Of a stretch of DNA of 51,390 bases, positions 43,907-51,390 are shown in pieces. Every line of letters begins with the position of its first letter. The stretch's first letter is position 1. Where the stretch lies: positions 1 to 51,390 of the forward strand of contig CAJWMI010000003.1 in NCBI GenBank assembly GCA_913043185.1. Direction: 5' to 3'. Under the pieces are notes generated by a model, which saw nothing but the letters and a program-made list of their open reading frames with translations, had not been told where the DNA came from and did no database searches. The DNA is from an uncultured Fidelibacterota bacterium. GTDB taxonomy: Bacteria > Marinisomatota > Marinisomatia > Marinisomatales > UBA1611. A program made the translations under genes and the position numbers.

Positions 43907-45505
43907 GTGAGATATAATAATACATTAGCTATTATATTCCTCTTTGGTATTTTATTTAGTCAGGCTTATCAGCCTGTTGAACTGCCGATTGGTCTTACCG
44001 AAGAAGAAAAAAACAATATTCATCTAATCTATGAAATGGGGAGAGACACAGAACCGCCACCAACACCAGTCAGGAATATTGCTGAATATGAACGAATGAG
44101 CGGAGCACTTATCCGATATCCTTTCGGGATTTCCTTAGATATAATAAGAGAATTGGCTGAAGACTTGATTGTCTATTGTCTGGTATCATCTAGTCAGCAA
44201 AACAGTGCACTCAACTCAATGAATAACGCTAGTGTAAATACGAATAATGTTGAGTTTATCACGGGCCCTACGGACAGCTATTGGACAAGAGACTATGGAC
44301 CATGGTGGGTCGTTGATGGTGATAACAATATGAGTATTGTAGACTTTACCTATAACAGGCCAAGGCCCAATGATAATGATGCTCCTCTAAAAATATCTGA
44401 TTTTTTTAATGTGCCATACTATTCTGTGGACATAGTTCATTCTGGAGGAAATTATATGACCGATGGCTATGGCATTTCCGCATCATCCAGCCTGGTCTAT
44501 GAAGAGAATGATATGAACAATGATGCCCTAGATAATCTTATGAACGTTTATTATGGTATAAGCACATACCATGTTATAGCAGATCCAAACAATACATACA
44601 TTGAGCACATAGACTGTTGGGGCAAATATTTAAGTACTACAAAAGTTTTAATTCGAGAGGTCCCAGTCAGTCATCCCCAGTATGATGAGATTGAGTCGGC
44701 GGCAATCTATTTTTCTGAGGCCCTAAATTTTTGGGGTGAGCCATGGGAAATCTTTAGAATATGGACTCCAAATGACCAGCCTTATACAAATTCAATCATT
44801 ATAAATAATAAGGTGCTAGTCCCAATAATGAACAGCTCTTGGGATGACGAGGCTCTTGATGTTTATCAAGCAGCGCTGCCCGGTTACGATGTGATTGGAT
44901 TTACAGGGACCTGGGAGTCCACAGATGCGCTCCATTGCAGAGTAAAAGGAATACCCGATTTAGATATGCTGCAAATCTTTCACAAACCTCTCACAGACAC
45001 GATTGCACCAGGTCCATCACAGTCCCAAGGTTATGAGCTAGAGTTGGATATTCGTGATCTAAGTGGCTCAGGCATTGTGGATCAGTCTGTAAAAGTATTT
45101 TGGAAAAATGAGACCATGCCAGATTATGATTCCACGCTGTTGCACCAGCCTGGTGTTCCAGAAGAGCCAGACAAATATAGTGGATCTATACCCGTTCAGG
45201 CTTTTGGATCCAATATTCGCTATTATGTTCAAGGCGCTGACAGTTCTGGAAGGATTGAAACGTCCCCATTAGCCGGCTATCATTCTTTCTATGCTATGCC
45301 CACGGATGCATGTAATAGCTGGGATATAGGTGACCTGAATAACTCAGGAGCCTTGGATATTATCGATGTCTTGATGCTCGCTGATTTAATCGTTTACAAT
45401 AACTCTTCTGGCGTATGCTGCGAGTCTGTGGCAGATATAAACTCAGATGGTGTCTTAAGTATCATCGACATTGTTACCTTAGTTAGTCTGGTAGCTAACC
45501 AGTAG
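43907..45505 (+). CDS. Secreted peptidylarginine deiminase-like enzyme with C-terminal dockerin
   Basis: A 532-residue secreted protein (GTG start, signal ending LFSQA). The guanidino-group-modifying fold matches PPAD/agmatine deiminase: WTRDYG (Asp129), IEHIDCW (His234, Asp236) and the nucleophile in ALHCRVKG (Cys344). YNRPRPND places Arg151 and Arg153 where Porphyromonas PPAD has Arg152 and Arg154 for C-terminal arginine recognition, so protein rather than agmatine is the likelier substrate. An Ig-like domain (about 370-460) follows. The tail is a two-repeat dockerin: GDLNNSGALDIIDV and ADINSDGVLSIIDI. No NYPNPFNP-type T9SS tail is present, so attachment may be via cohesin. Confidence 0.9.
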   Translation: MRYNNTLAIIFLFGILFSQAYQPVELPIGLTEEEKNNIHLIYEMGRDTEPPPTPVRNIAEYERMSGALIRYPFGISLDIIRELAEDLIVYCLVSSSQQNSALNSMNNASVNTNNVEFITGPTDSYWTRDYGPWWVVDGDNNMSIVDFTYNRPRPNDNDAPLKISDFFNVPYYSVDIVHSGGNYMTDGYGISASSSLVYEENDMNNDALDNLMNVYYGISTYHVIADPNNTYIEHIDCWGKYLSTTKVLIREVPVSHPQYDEIESAAIYFSEALNFWGEPWEIFRIWTPNDQPYTNSIIINNKVLVPIMNSSWDDEALDVYQAALPGYDVIGFTGTWESTDALHCRVKGIPDLDMLQIFHKPLTDTIAPGPSQSQGYELELDIRDLSGSGIVDQSVKVFWKNETMPDYDSTLLHQPGVPEEPDKYSGSIPVQAFGSNIRYYVQGADSSGRIETSPLAGYHSFYAMPTDACNSWDIGDLNNSGALDIIDVLMLADLIVYNNSSGVCCESVADINSDGVLSIIDIVTLVSLVANQ

Positions 45506-45507
45506 AA

Positions 45508-46746
45508 ATGAAACAAATTAAATATGACTTAGTGTTGATTGGTGCCACTGGATTCACTGGGAAACTGGTTGCTGAATATATTACTAAGGAGTATGGAGCT
45601 AAAAATGAAAAATTTGTTTGGGCCATAGCCGGGAGAAACAATAGTAAGCTTAATGAACTGAAAAGTAGTCTATCAGAATTTGATTCTGAAGCGAAAAACC
45701 TCCCTATACTTATAGCAGACAGTTACGATAAAAGATCTCTAGATAATATTACATCTGTCTCCAGGGTAATCATCAGCACTGTTGGACCATATCTTAAATA
45801 CGGGAAGCTGCTAGTAGAGTCTTGTGCGGGTAATGGAACCGACTACTGCGACCTTACAGGTGAGGTTCCTTTTATTAGAGAGTCTATCGATTTGTTTGAC
45901 TCCCTGGCAAAAAATAATCATTGCCGAATTGTACATTGCTGCGGTTTCGATTCAATTCCCTCTGATATTGGGGTGCTAAAATTACAAAAAGAGGCAATCC
46001 AAAAATTTGGGAGACCATGTGATGAGATAAGACTATATGCCAGATCTATGAAAGGAGGCTTCAGTGGAGGGACTATTGAGAGCATGATTAACATATCATC
46101 GTATATCAATTCAAGGCCAGATCTGTCTGGATTATTGGCTGATCCATATGCGCTAAATCCGGATGGTCAATTATCAGGAGGGCCAGATGGTCCGAGCCTG
46201 CGATCTGTTAAATGGGATAAGACTATGAAATTCTGGATTTGTCCTTTCATTATGTCTGGCATTAACACTCGCGTAGTGAGGCGATCAAATGCGTTAATGG
46301 GTTTTTTGTATGGTGACTCTTTTCAGTATAGTGAGGTATACTCATTTAACAGAGGGTTTTTCGGTTTTATTAATTCATTATCTATGCTCATCGGTCTAGC
46401 ATGCCTTAAACTAGCTATTAGCTTTAGACCGTCATTGTGGTTTTTAAGAACATTCTTTCTGCCTGCACCAGGTGATGGCCCATCAAAAGAGAATAGGGAA
46501 AGTGGACACTTCAAAGTAGTGCTGCTGGGGTCAGTAGATAATAATAAAATAAGCTGTATCGTGACCGGAGATCAGGATCCTGGATATGCTGCGACTGCGA
46601 AAATGTTATCGGAGTCTGCACTTAGTATGCTATTGAATCGTAAATCTATTCCAGATATTTCAGGCGTTTTAACACCTGCCTCAGGGATTGGTGATATCAT
46701 AGTATCTCGGTTGAAGGATAAGGGCGTAACATTTAATATAGAATAA
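45508..46746 (+). CDS. Saccharopine-dehydrogenase-like trans-acting enoyl reductase
   Basis: A 412-residue NAD(P)-binding protein. It opens with LVLIGATGFTGKLVAEYI and shows WAIAGRNNSKL, VISTVGPYLKYGKLLVE and YCDLTGEVPF, which match the trans-acting enoyl reductase/saccharopine dehydrogenase-like family. It starts 2 bases after the deiminase gene. A role in lipid or polyketide chain reduction is the family guess; the partner synthase is not in this window. Confidence 0.87.
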   Translation: MKQIKYDLVLIGATGFTGKLVAEYITKEYGAKNEKFVWAIAGRNNSKLNELKSSLSEFDSEAKNLPILIADSYDKRSLDNITSVSRVIISTVGPYLKYGKLLVESCAGNGTDYCDLTGEVPFIRESIDLFDSLAKNNHCRIVHCCGFDSIPSDIGVLKLQKEAIQKFGRPCDEIRLYARSMKGGFSGGTIESMINISSYINSRPDLSGLLADPYALNPDGQLSGGPDGPSLRSVKWDKTMKFWICPFIMSGINTRVVRRSNALMGFLYGDSFQYSEVYSFNRGFFGFINSLSMLIGLACLKLAISFRPSLWFLRTFFLPAPGDGPSKENRESGHFKVVLLGSVDNNKISCIVTGDQDPGYAATAKMLSESALSMLLNRKSIPDISGVLTPASGIGDIIVSRLKDKGVTFNIE

Positions 46747-46821
46747 TTTTTATGGTGGGGTTTATTAATTAAATCAAATTTCATAACTTATGGCCAATCT
46801 TTATTCCACATATCAGATTAG

Positions 46822-49797
46822 ATGAATAAAAAACTACAGGTTTTATCTACCCTAATTTTTTTTATTGGGTGTTCAAATATCACTAACGAAGAGACCCTAA
46901 TTGAAAAGTCCTCCCTTACATATGCAAAAGGCAGCAGTGTCCCGTTTACAGGAGAGGTAATAGGGAAATATGACAGCGGTCAAGAACGTATCAAAGGTAA
47001 ATATATAGATGGTAAAAGAGAAGGTCTATGGATCTTTTTACATAAAAATGGTAAAGAAAGTGAAAAAGGGGAATATTTAAATGGCAGCAAGAAGGGTGAA
47101 TGGGCGAAGTGGTACGAGAATGGGATACTAGAGTCTAGGGGTACTTATTCTAATGGAATGGTGGAAGGATTATGGAAATTTTGGTACAATAATGGAACAA
47201 AAGAAAAAGAAATTACTTTTGTTGATGGTAAAGAAAATGGACAGTCGAGAGGCTGGTATTCCAACGGCAAAGAGAAAAATGTTGTTCATTATTCAATTGG
47301 AAGTAAGGATGGTGAATACATGGAGTGGGACCAAAATGGAAATAAAATCTCAGATGGTATCTTTAAATCAGGAAAAAGATGGAACGGTTATTTCGGCGAT
47401 GATCACTATATAAATGGTGCCAAAGGATCTTTATTTATACAGTTCTTCAAAAGCGGAAAGAAAAAGATCGAAGGTGTGTTAATTGAGGGACAAAAAACAG
47501 GACCATGGAGCGAGTGGTTTGCCAATGGAAACAGAAAATATACCGGCGACTATAGAGAGGGTAAAAGAGATGGAAAGTGGATATCCTGGGACCAGAAAGG
47601 CAATGAAATAATTAATGGTATATATAGAAATGATCTGCCATGGAAAGGGAAATTTGAAAATTATTATTATAGCAATGGTAAAATTGCTCAAGAATATGTT
47701 GAATACCATGAAAATGGTCAAAAAAAGATTGTCGGTGTTTTTATAAATAATAAAAAAAGTGGTCAATGGTCCGAGTGGTTTGAAGATGGTACGCAAAAAT
47801 ATAGTGGAAACTATTTAAATGGTAAAAAACATGGTCGCTGGATTGAGTGGGAAAATACAGGTAATGAAATAATTAATGGTGAATATAAGAATGGTCAAAA
47901 GTGGGATGGTAGATTTGGTGACAACAATTATATAAGCGGACTTCAGAGAGAAGAGTATTCTGAACAATACCCTAGTGGGAGCCTGAAGGCCACTGGTATT
48001 TTAGTTAATAAAGTAAAAATAGGAAGCTGGAGCTATTGGTATGAAAATGGAGTATTAGAAGAGACCGGATTTTATACAAATGACATAAAAGATGGCGAAT
48101 GGACTGGTAAATATTTAAGCGGGAATAATAAATATATTGGGAAATATATCAGTGGCAAAGAGGATGGACTTTGGACATATTGGTATGATGATACATTAAA
48201 AAAATCAGAAGGAAGTTATCAATCTGGGATTAAAGATGGAGACTGGATTGAGTGGAGCACTGAGGGGAATATCCTAGTAAATATTATCTATAAAAATGGT
48301 CAAAAATGGACCGGAAGATATGGAGAAATATTTTATTTAGAGGGCATTGAGAAAAAAGGTATAAAAATTGAGTATCCAAATGGAATAGTTAAAGAAGAGG
48401 GAATATTGTTTAATGAAAAGAAAATTGGACGCTGGACATTCTACCACAATAATGGAAAAAGAAAAAGCACCGGCCTATACAATGATGGCCTAGAAAATGG
48501 GAAATGGTATTACTGGTATAAAAGCGGAAAAAAAGAAAAAGTAGGATCATATAATAATGGGATCAAAGAGGGGCTATGGCTGGGCTGGTATTACACAGGT
48601 AATAAGTTTTTTGAGCGAAGATATAATAATGGTCAAAAAGATGGTAAATGGATCTGGTGGTACGATAATAGGCAGCTAAAGTATATAGGAAATTATAATG
48701 CAGATATAAAAACCGGTGAATGGAAAGAGTATGAAAATGATGGATCCATAATAGTGGATGGAACCTATGTCAGCGGGCAAGAATGGGATGGGGTCTTTAA
48801 AGGAGAATATTATTCAGACGGTAAGAAAGCAGAAGAGTATAAAGATTACCATGAGAACAATGCTATTATGTCAGAAGGTTTAATTATTGATGAAAACATA
48901 AAAATAGGCACCTGGGTCTATTATCATAAGAACGGCTCTAAAAAAAGTAGTGGAGAATATGTAAAAGATAAAAAAGAGGGTAAATGGAGCTACTGGTACA
49001 AGAGCGGAAAAGAAGAAAAAATAGGATACTATGTAAATGATTTGATGGATGGTGAGTGGCAAGGCTGGTATTATACAGGACAAAAATTTTATTTAAGAAC
49101 ATATAAAAATGGTCAAAAAGATGGCAACTGGATCTGGTGGTTTAATGATGGTAAGAAAAAATATGAGGGAAGCTATCTAAATGATAAAAAAGATGGTAAG
49201 TGGACCGAGTGGGATAAAGAAGGCGAACTGGTGACCAGTGGAACATATCATAACAGTGTTAAGTGGTCAGGAATTTTTGATGATGGAAGATACTATAAGG
49301 GCAGGATGGCCAGTCAGTCTGAACAATATTACGATAATGGCACCATGAAATCTCAGGGGATGCTTATTGGCGAGATTAAATTAGACCTTTGGACCTATTG
49401 GTATGATAATGGGAATAAAAAAGAAGAAGGTTCATACATCGAAGATCGTAAAAATGGACAATGGTCTACATGGTATAAAAGTGGTAAAAAGAAAGAACTA
49501 GGAGCCTATAAGGATGATAAGAAAAACGGAGAATGGAGGTCCTGGTACTATAATGGTCAAAGATACTATAAAAGAAATTATAAGAACGGTGAAAAGCATG
49601 GTGAATGGGTATGGTGGTATGATAATGGTCAAAAGAAATATACTGGGGCATATAAAAATGGCAAAAAAGATGGACAATGGTTTGAATGGTCGACCACTGG
49701 AGACCTTGTCCTAAACGGATCTTTTAATAATGGTAAGAAATGGGATGGTGATTTTAAGGATGGAAACTATATCTCAGGTAAAAAACAAAATTTATAG
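46822..49797 (+). CDS. Giant YwqK/MORN-type repeat lipoprotein
   Basis: A 991-residue lipoprotein; the signal ends FFIGC (Cys17). Almost the entire remainder consists of short repeats of about 24 residues of the form YxNGKKDGxWxxWYxNGxKK. The family label given to such proteins, antitoxin YwqK, does not imply an antitoxin role. The repeats are organised in higher-order units: a variant unit with WxGxF...YxxG recurs at Trp187, 274, 361, 496, 655, 814 and 974. The intervals are 87, 87, 135, 159, 159 and 160 residues. The protein ends just after the seventh. It lies on the outer surface or periplasmic face. Lysine, glycine and tryptophan are strongly enriched. Confidence 0.9.
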   Translation: MNKKLQVLSTLIFFIGCSNITNEETLIEKSSLTYAKGSSVPFTGEVIGKYDSGQERIKGKYIDGKREGLWIFLHKNGKESEKGEYLNGSKKGEWAKWYENGILESRGTYSNGMVEGLWKFWYNNGTKEKEITFVDGKENGQSRGWYSNGKEKNVVHYSIGSKDGEYMEWDQNGNKISDGIFKSGKRWNGYFGDDHYINGAKGSLFIQFFKSGKKKIEGVLIEGQKTGPWSEWFANGNRKYTGDYREGKRDGKWISWDQKGNEIINGIYRNDLPWKGKFENYYYSNGKIAQEYVEYHENGQKKIVGVFINNKKSGQWSEWFEDGTQKYSGNYLNGKKHGRWIEWENTGNEIINGEYKNGQKWDGRFGDNNYISGLQREEYSEQYPSGSLKATGILVNKVKIGSWSYWYENGVLEETGFYTNDIKDGEWTGKYLSGNNKYIGKYISGKEDGLWTYWYDDTLKKSEGSYQSGIKDGDWIEWSTEGNILVNIIYKNGQKWTGRYGEIFYLEGIEKKGIKIEYPNGIVKEEGILFNEKKIGRWTFYHNNGKRKSTGLYNDGLENGKWYYWYKSGKKEKVGSYNNGIKEGLWLGWYYTGNKFFERRYNNGQKDGKWIWWYDNRQLKYIGNYNADIKTGEWKEYENDGSIIVDGTYVSGQEWDGVFKGEYYSDGKKAEEYKDYHENNAIMSEGLIIDENIKIGTWVYYHKNGSKKSSGEYVKDKKEGKWSYWYKSGKEEKIGYYVNDLMDGEWQGWYYTGQKFYLRTYKNGQKDGNWIWWFNDGKKKYEGSYLNDKKDGKWTEWDKEGELVTSGTYHNSVKWSGIFDDGRYYKGRMASQSEQYYDNGTMKSQGMLIGEIKLDLWTYWYDNGNKKEEGSYIEDRKNGQWSTWYKSGKKKELGAYKDDKKNGEWRSWYYNGQRYYKRNYKNGEKHGEWVWWYDNGQKKYTGAYKNGKKDGQWFEWSTTGDLVLNGSFNNGKKWDGDFKDGNYISGKKQNL
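46990..49794 (+). repeat. Nested protein-coding repeats with growing super-unit
   Basis: The basic unit is about 72 bases (24 codons). Marker tryptophan codons are at 47380, 47641, 47902, 48307, 48784, 49261 and 49741, giving super-units of 261, 261, 405, 477, 477 and 480 bases. The larger units exceed the smaller by 144 and 216 bases, that is two and three basic units. The last three super-units look most alike. Confidence 0.85.
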
Positions 49798-49861
49798 TAC
49801 TCTCTATCCAAACAGCTTATAACAAATCATCTTTGTGTAACACCTCAGGCCATACGAGCTA

Positions 49862-50776
49862 ATGGAATCCGGCCTTCGTTTTGCTGCAATTGACATTGGT
49901 AGCAATGCCATGCGTCTTCTGTTTACACGTGTCATCGAAAAGAAAAATGAGAAACCATTTTTTATTAAAGAGTCACTTATCAGGATGCCTCTTCGTTTGG
50001 GGCATGATGCATTCACATCGGGCGTAATCAGTAAAAAAAATTGTAAAAGATTTTTGCATACAATTCTTGGCTTTAAAAATCTAATTGAGGCCTATGGTCC
50101 AGTTAGTTACAGGGCCTGTGCGACCGCGGCAATGCGTAACGCAGCCAATGGTCTGGATTTAGTGAAAAAGGTAAAGGAAAGTTCGGGAATTGACCTAGAT
50201 ATTATTACAGGCCAGGAAGAGGCGGCGATGATTTTATCCAGAAACATCAGCCAGTATCTAAAAACAAAAAAAAATTACATACATATTGATGTTGGAGGAG
50301 GAAGCACAGAGCTGACGATTATATCCGAGAGAAAAAAACAAATCTCAAAATCTTTTTCGATCGGCTCTGTCCGCCTGCTGGAAGGGAAAGTAGAAAAATC
50401 ATATTGGAACGTTATGCATGATTGGATTCATGATAGCACCAGATCACTCGGGCAGATTAAGGCGATTGGAAGTGGTGGAAACATAAATAAAATAGCCTCG
50501 ATGCTTGGCAAGTATAAGGGCAAATCAGTTCACCAAACTGATATAGAAAAAATAATAAAAAAGATCAGCGCAAAAGATATTCAAGACCGGATCACAGTCT
50601 TAGGCCTGAGGCCAGACAGGGCCGATGTAATTATACACGCCAGTAAAATATATTTGAATTGTATGAAATGGGCGGGAGCAAAAAAAATAATCGTGCCCCA
50701 GTCAGGCCTGGCAGATGGCATCGTCGGTCAATTATATGACCAATACAAGAGTAACAGTGCTGGTGAAACGAATTAA
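49862..50776 (+). CDS. Ppx/GppA family phosphatase
   Basis: A 304-residue exopolyphosphatase/pppGpp-phosphatase N-terminal-type domain. The first phosphate loop is AAIDIGSNAMRLL, the catalytic-type region is ITGQEEAAMI, and the second loop is HIDVGGGSTELTII. It has no C-terminal HD domain (E. coli Ppx is about 510 residues), so it is the short form. It could release phosphate from polyphosphate or convert pppGpp to ppGpp. It is followed by the DCC gene 15 bases later. Confidence 0.9.
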   Translation: MESGLRFAAIDIGSNAMRLLFTRVIEKKNEKPFFIKESLIRMPLRLGHDAFTSGVISKKNCKRFLHTILGFKNLIEAYGPVSYRACATAAMRNAANGLDLVKKVKESSGIDLDIITGQEEAAMILSRNISQYLKTKKNYIHIDVGGGSTELTIISERKKQISKSFSIGSVRLLEGKVEKSYWNVMHDWIHDSTRSLGQIKAIGSGGNINKIASMLGKYKGKSVHQTDIEKIIKKISAKDIQDRITVLGLRPDRADVIIHASKIYLNCMKWAGAKKIIVPQSGLADGIVGQLYDQYKSNSAGETN

Positions 50777-50791
50777 AATGAACTGCTCTCA

Positions 50792-51390
50792 TTGAACGAG
50801 TCTAATAAAAAACAATTTAGGACAAAGCACCCGCTCATGGTATGGGATGGGGATTGTCAGTTTTGCATGCTATGTGCAGACCGATTCAATTATCTGGCAA
50901 ATGATAATATTGAATTTATTCCGTTCCAGGATTTAGAAAATAAATATCCTAATGCGCCAGATCTAGACTATAAAAAGTCGGTAGTATTTTTTATGAACAA
51001 TCAAACTTATACCGGCGCGGCTGCGGTATTTAGTTTTTATCATACGATTGGAAAAAAATGGCCCATGCGGTTATACGATAGATTTAAAATATTTTCAAAG
51101 ATCTCTGAAATGGTTTATCGATTTATCGCAAACAATAGGAGATTTTTTCGCCTTGTAGGCAACGCCTTGTGGGGGTCTAATTTTTTACCTGATACATTCA
51201 AAATCAGTGGATGGATCTATGGCAGGCTGCTCGGACTGGTAGGCCTGATTGCATTTTTCTCTTTTTGGATACAGTCAGATTTACTCATCGGTTCAGGCGG
51301 CATAGTCCCTTTTGAAAGCGATCTAAAACAGATTGAAGGATTTATAACCACAACAAGCACAGATATTTCAAAGTGGTATGCCAGGCCAAC
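50792..51390 (+). CDS. DCC thiol-disulfide oxidoreductase fused to lipase-maturation-factor domain, 3' truncated
   Basis: The frame stays open to the window end (199 codons), so the C-terminus is missing. TTG at 50792 is the likely start, because KHPLMVWDGDCQFC continues the usual N-terminal strand before ATG 50837. The DCC domain carries the motif WDGDCQFCMLC with the CxxC redox pair (Cys22 and Cys25 from TTG). From about residue 135 the sequence becomes a membrane helix, GRLLGLVGLIAFFSFW, followed by GSGGIVPFE, as in lipase maturation factor/HTTM-like proteins. It may support disulfide chemistry during exported-protein folding. Confidence 0.82.
   Translation, partial: MNESNKKQFRTKHPLMVWDGDCQFCMLCADRFNYLANDNIEFIPFQDLENKYPNAPDLDYKKSVVFFMNNQTYTGAAAVFSFYHTIGKKWPMRLYDRFKIFSKISEMVYRFIANNRRFFRLVGNALWGSNFLPDTFKISGWIYGRLLGLVGLIAFFSFWIQSDLLIGSGGIVPFESDLKQIEGFITTTSTDISKWYARP

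Noticed and set aside
46990..49794. Regular spacing of near-identical short DNA stretches that could resemble a repeat array
   Set aside because: The periodicity is in frame and encodes the YwqK/MORN-type repeats; there are no uniform direct repeats with unique spacers, so it is not a CRISPR array.
46822..49797. Reading the YwqK-type label as evidence of a toxin-antitoxin system
   Set aside because: The label comes from repeat similarity only; the protein is a long lipoprotein and no toxin gene lies nearby.

Overview
The window looks like a gene-dense, AT-rich chromosome segment from a free-living, probably marine, Gram-negative bacterium of the FCB group. Candidatus Marinimicrobia (SAR406) or a close relative is my best guess. 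The main evidence is a giant secreted protein ending in a type IX secretion (T9SS) type A sorting domain with the NYPNPFNP signature, plus a DUF5683-type protein, many lipoproteins, and several GTG/TTG starts. The phylum is an inference, not a demonstrated placement. I found no rRNA, tRNA, CRISPR array, insertion sequence or prophage, and no gene-free stretch longer than 300 bases.

Layout. 1-3834: 3' end of a PAF-acetylhydrolase-like esterase, a LamG/beta-helix lipoprotein, a membrane protein and two tiny single-helix proteins. 3849-6859: a tightly coupled PLP/amino-acid operon (threonine-dehydratase fold, ornithine-cyclodeaminase fold, aminotransferase). 6880-7665 (minus): polyphosphate kinase 2. 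7855-11557: a secreted repeat protein, L-threonine aldolase, an exported redoxin and a paraoxonase-like esterase. 11705-13614: three exported proteins including a protein-isoaspartate methyltransferase. 13686-21664: a CsgG/FlgO-like plus DUF5683 protein, a cohesin-like lipoprotein and a 1967-residue Ig-repeat protein with dockerin-like repeats and a T9SS tail, in overlapping frames. 21695-25662: an unknown helical protein, NAD malic enzyme and a MATE transporter.

25634-33592 (minus): seven genes separated by at most 5 bases or overlapping. They encode a cytoplasmic NagZ-type GH3, a GlcNAc/MurNAc-type kinase, a SpoIID-domain protein, an SSS symporter, a HGSNAT-like acyltransferase, a PqqB-like metallo-beta-lactamase-fold protein and an SDR. 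This reads as cell-wall amino-sugar uptake and recycling. Divergent from it, 34 bases away, is a lipoprotein fusing GH3 to a serine beta-lactamase-like domain. 37470-43852: a sterol-desaturase-family protein, an ABC ATPase with an ABC-permease/M1-peptidase fusion, and a small unknown protein. 43907-51390: a secreted peptidylarginine-deiminase-like enzyme with a C-terminal dockerin, a trans-acting enoyl reductase-like protein, a 991-residue lipoprotein built of nested YwqK/MORN-type repeats, Ppx/GppA, and the start of a DCC-lipase-maturation-factor fusion.

The most interesting themes are: (1) a possible cohesin-dockerin surface system combined with T9SS, including a dockerin-tagged peptidylarginine deiminase; (2) all four enzyme classes of a beta-hydroxyaspartate-cycle-like route within about 6 kb; (3) a lipoprotein whose super-repeats appear to have grown by whole 24-residue units; (4) the cell-wall recycling operon with a SpoIID protein that seems to lack an export signal.
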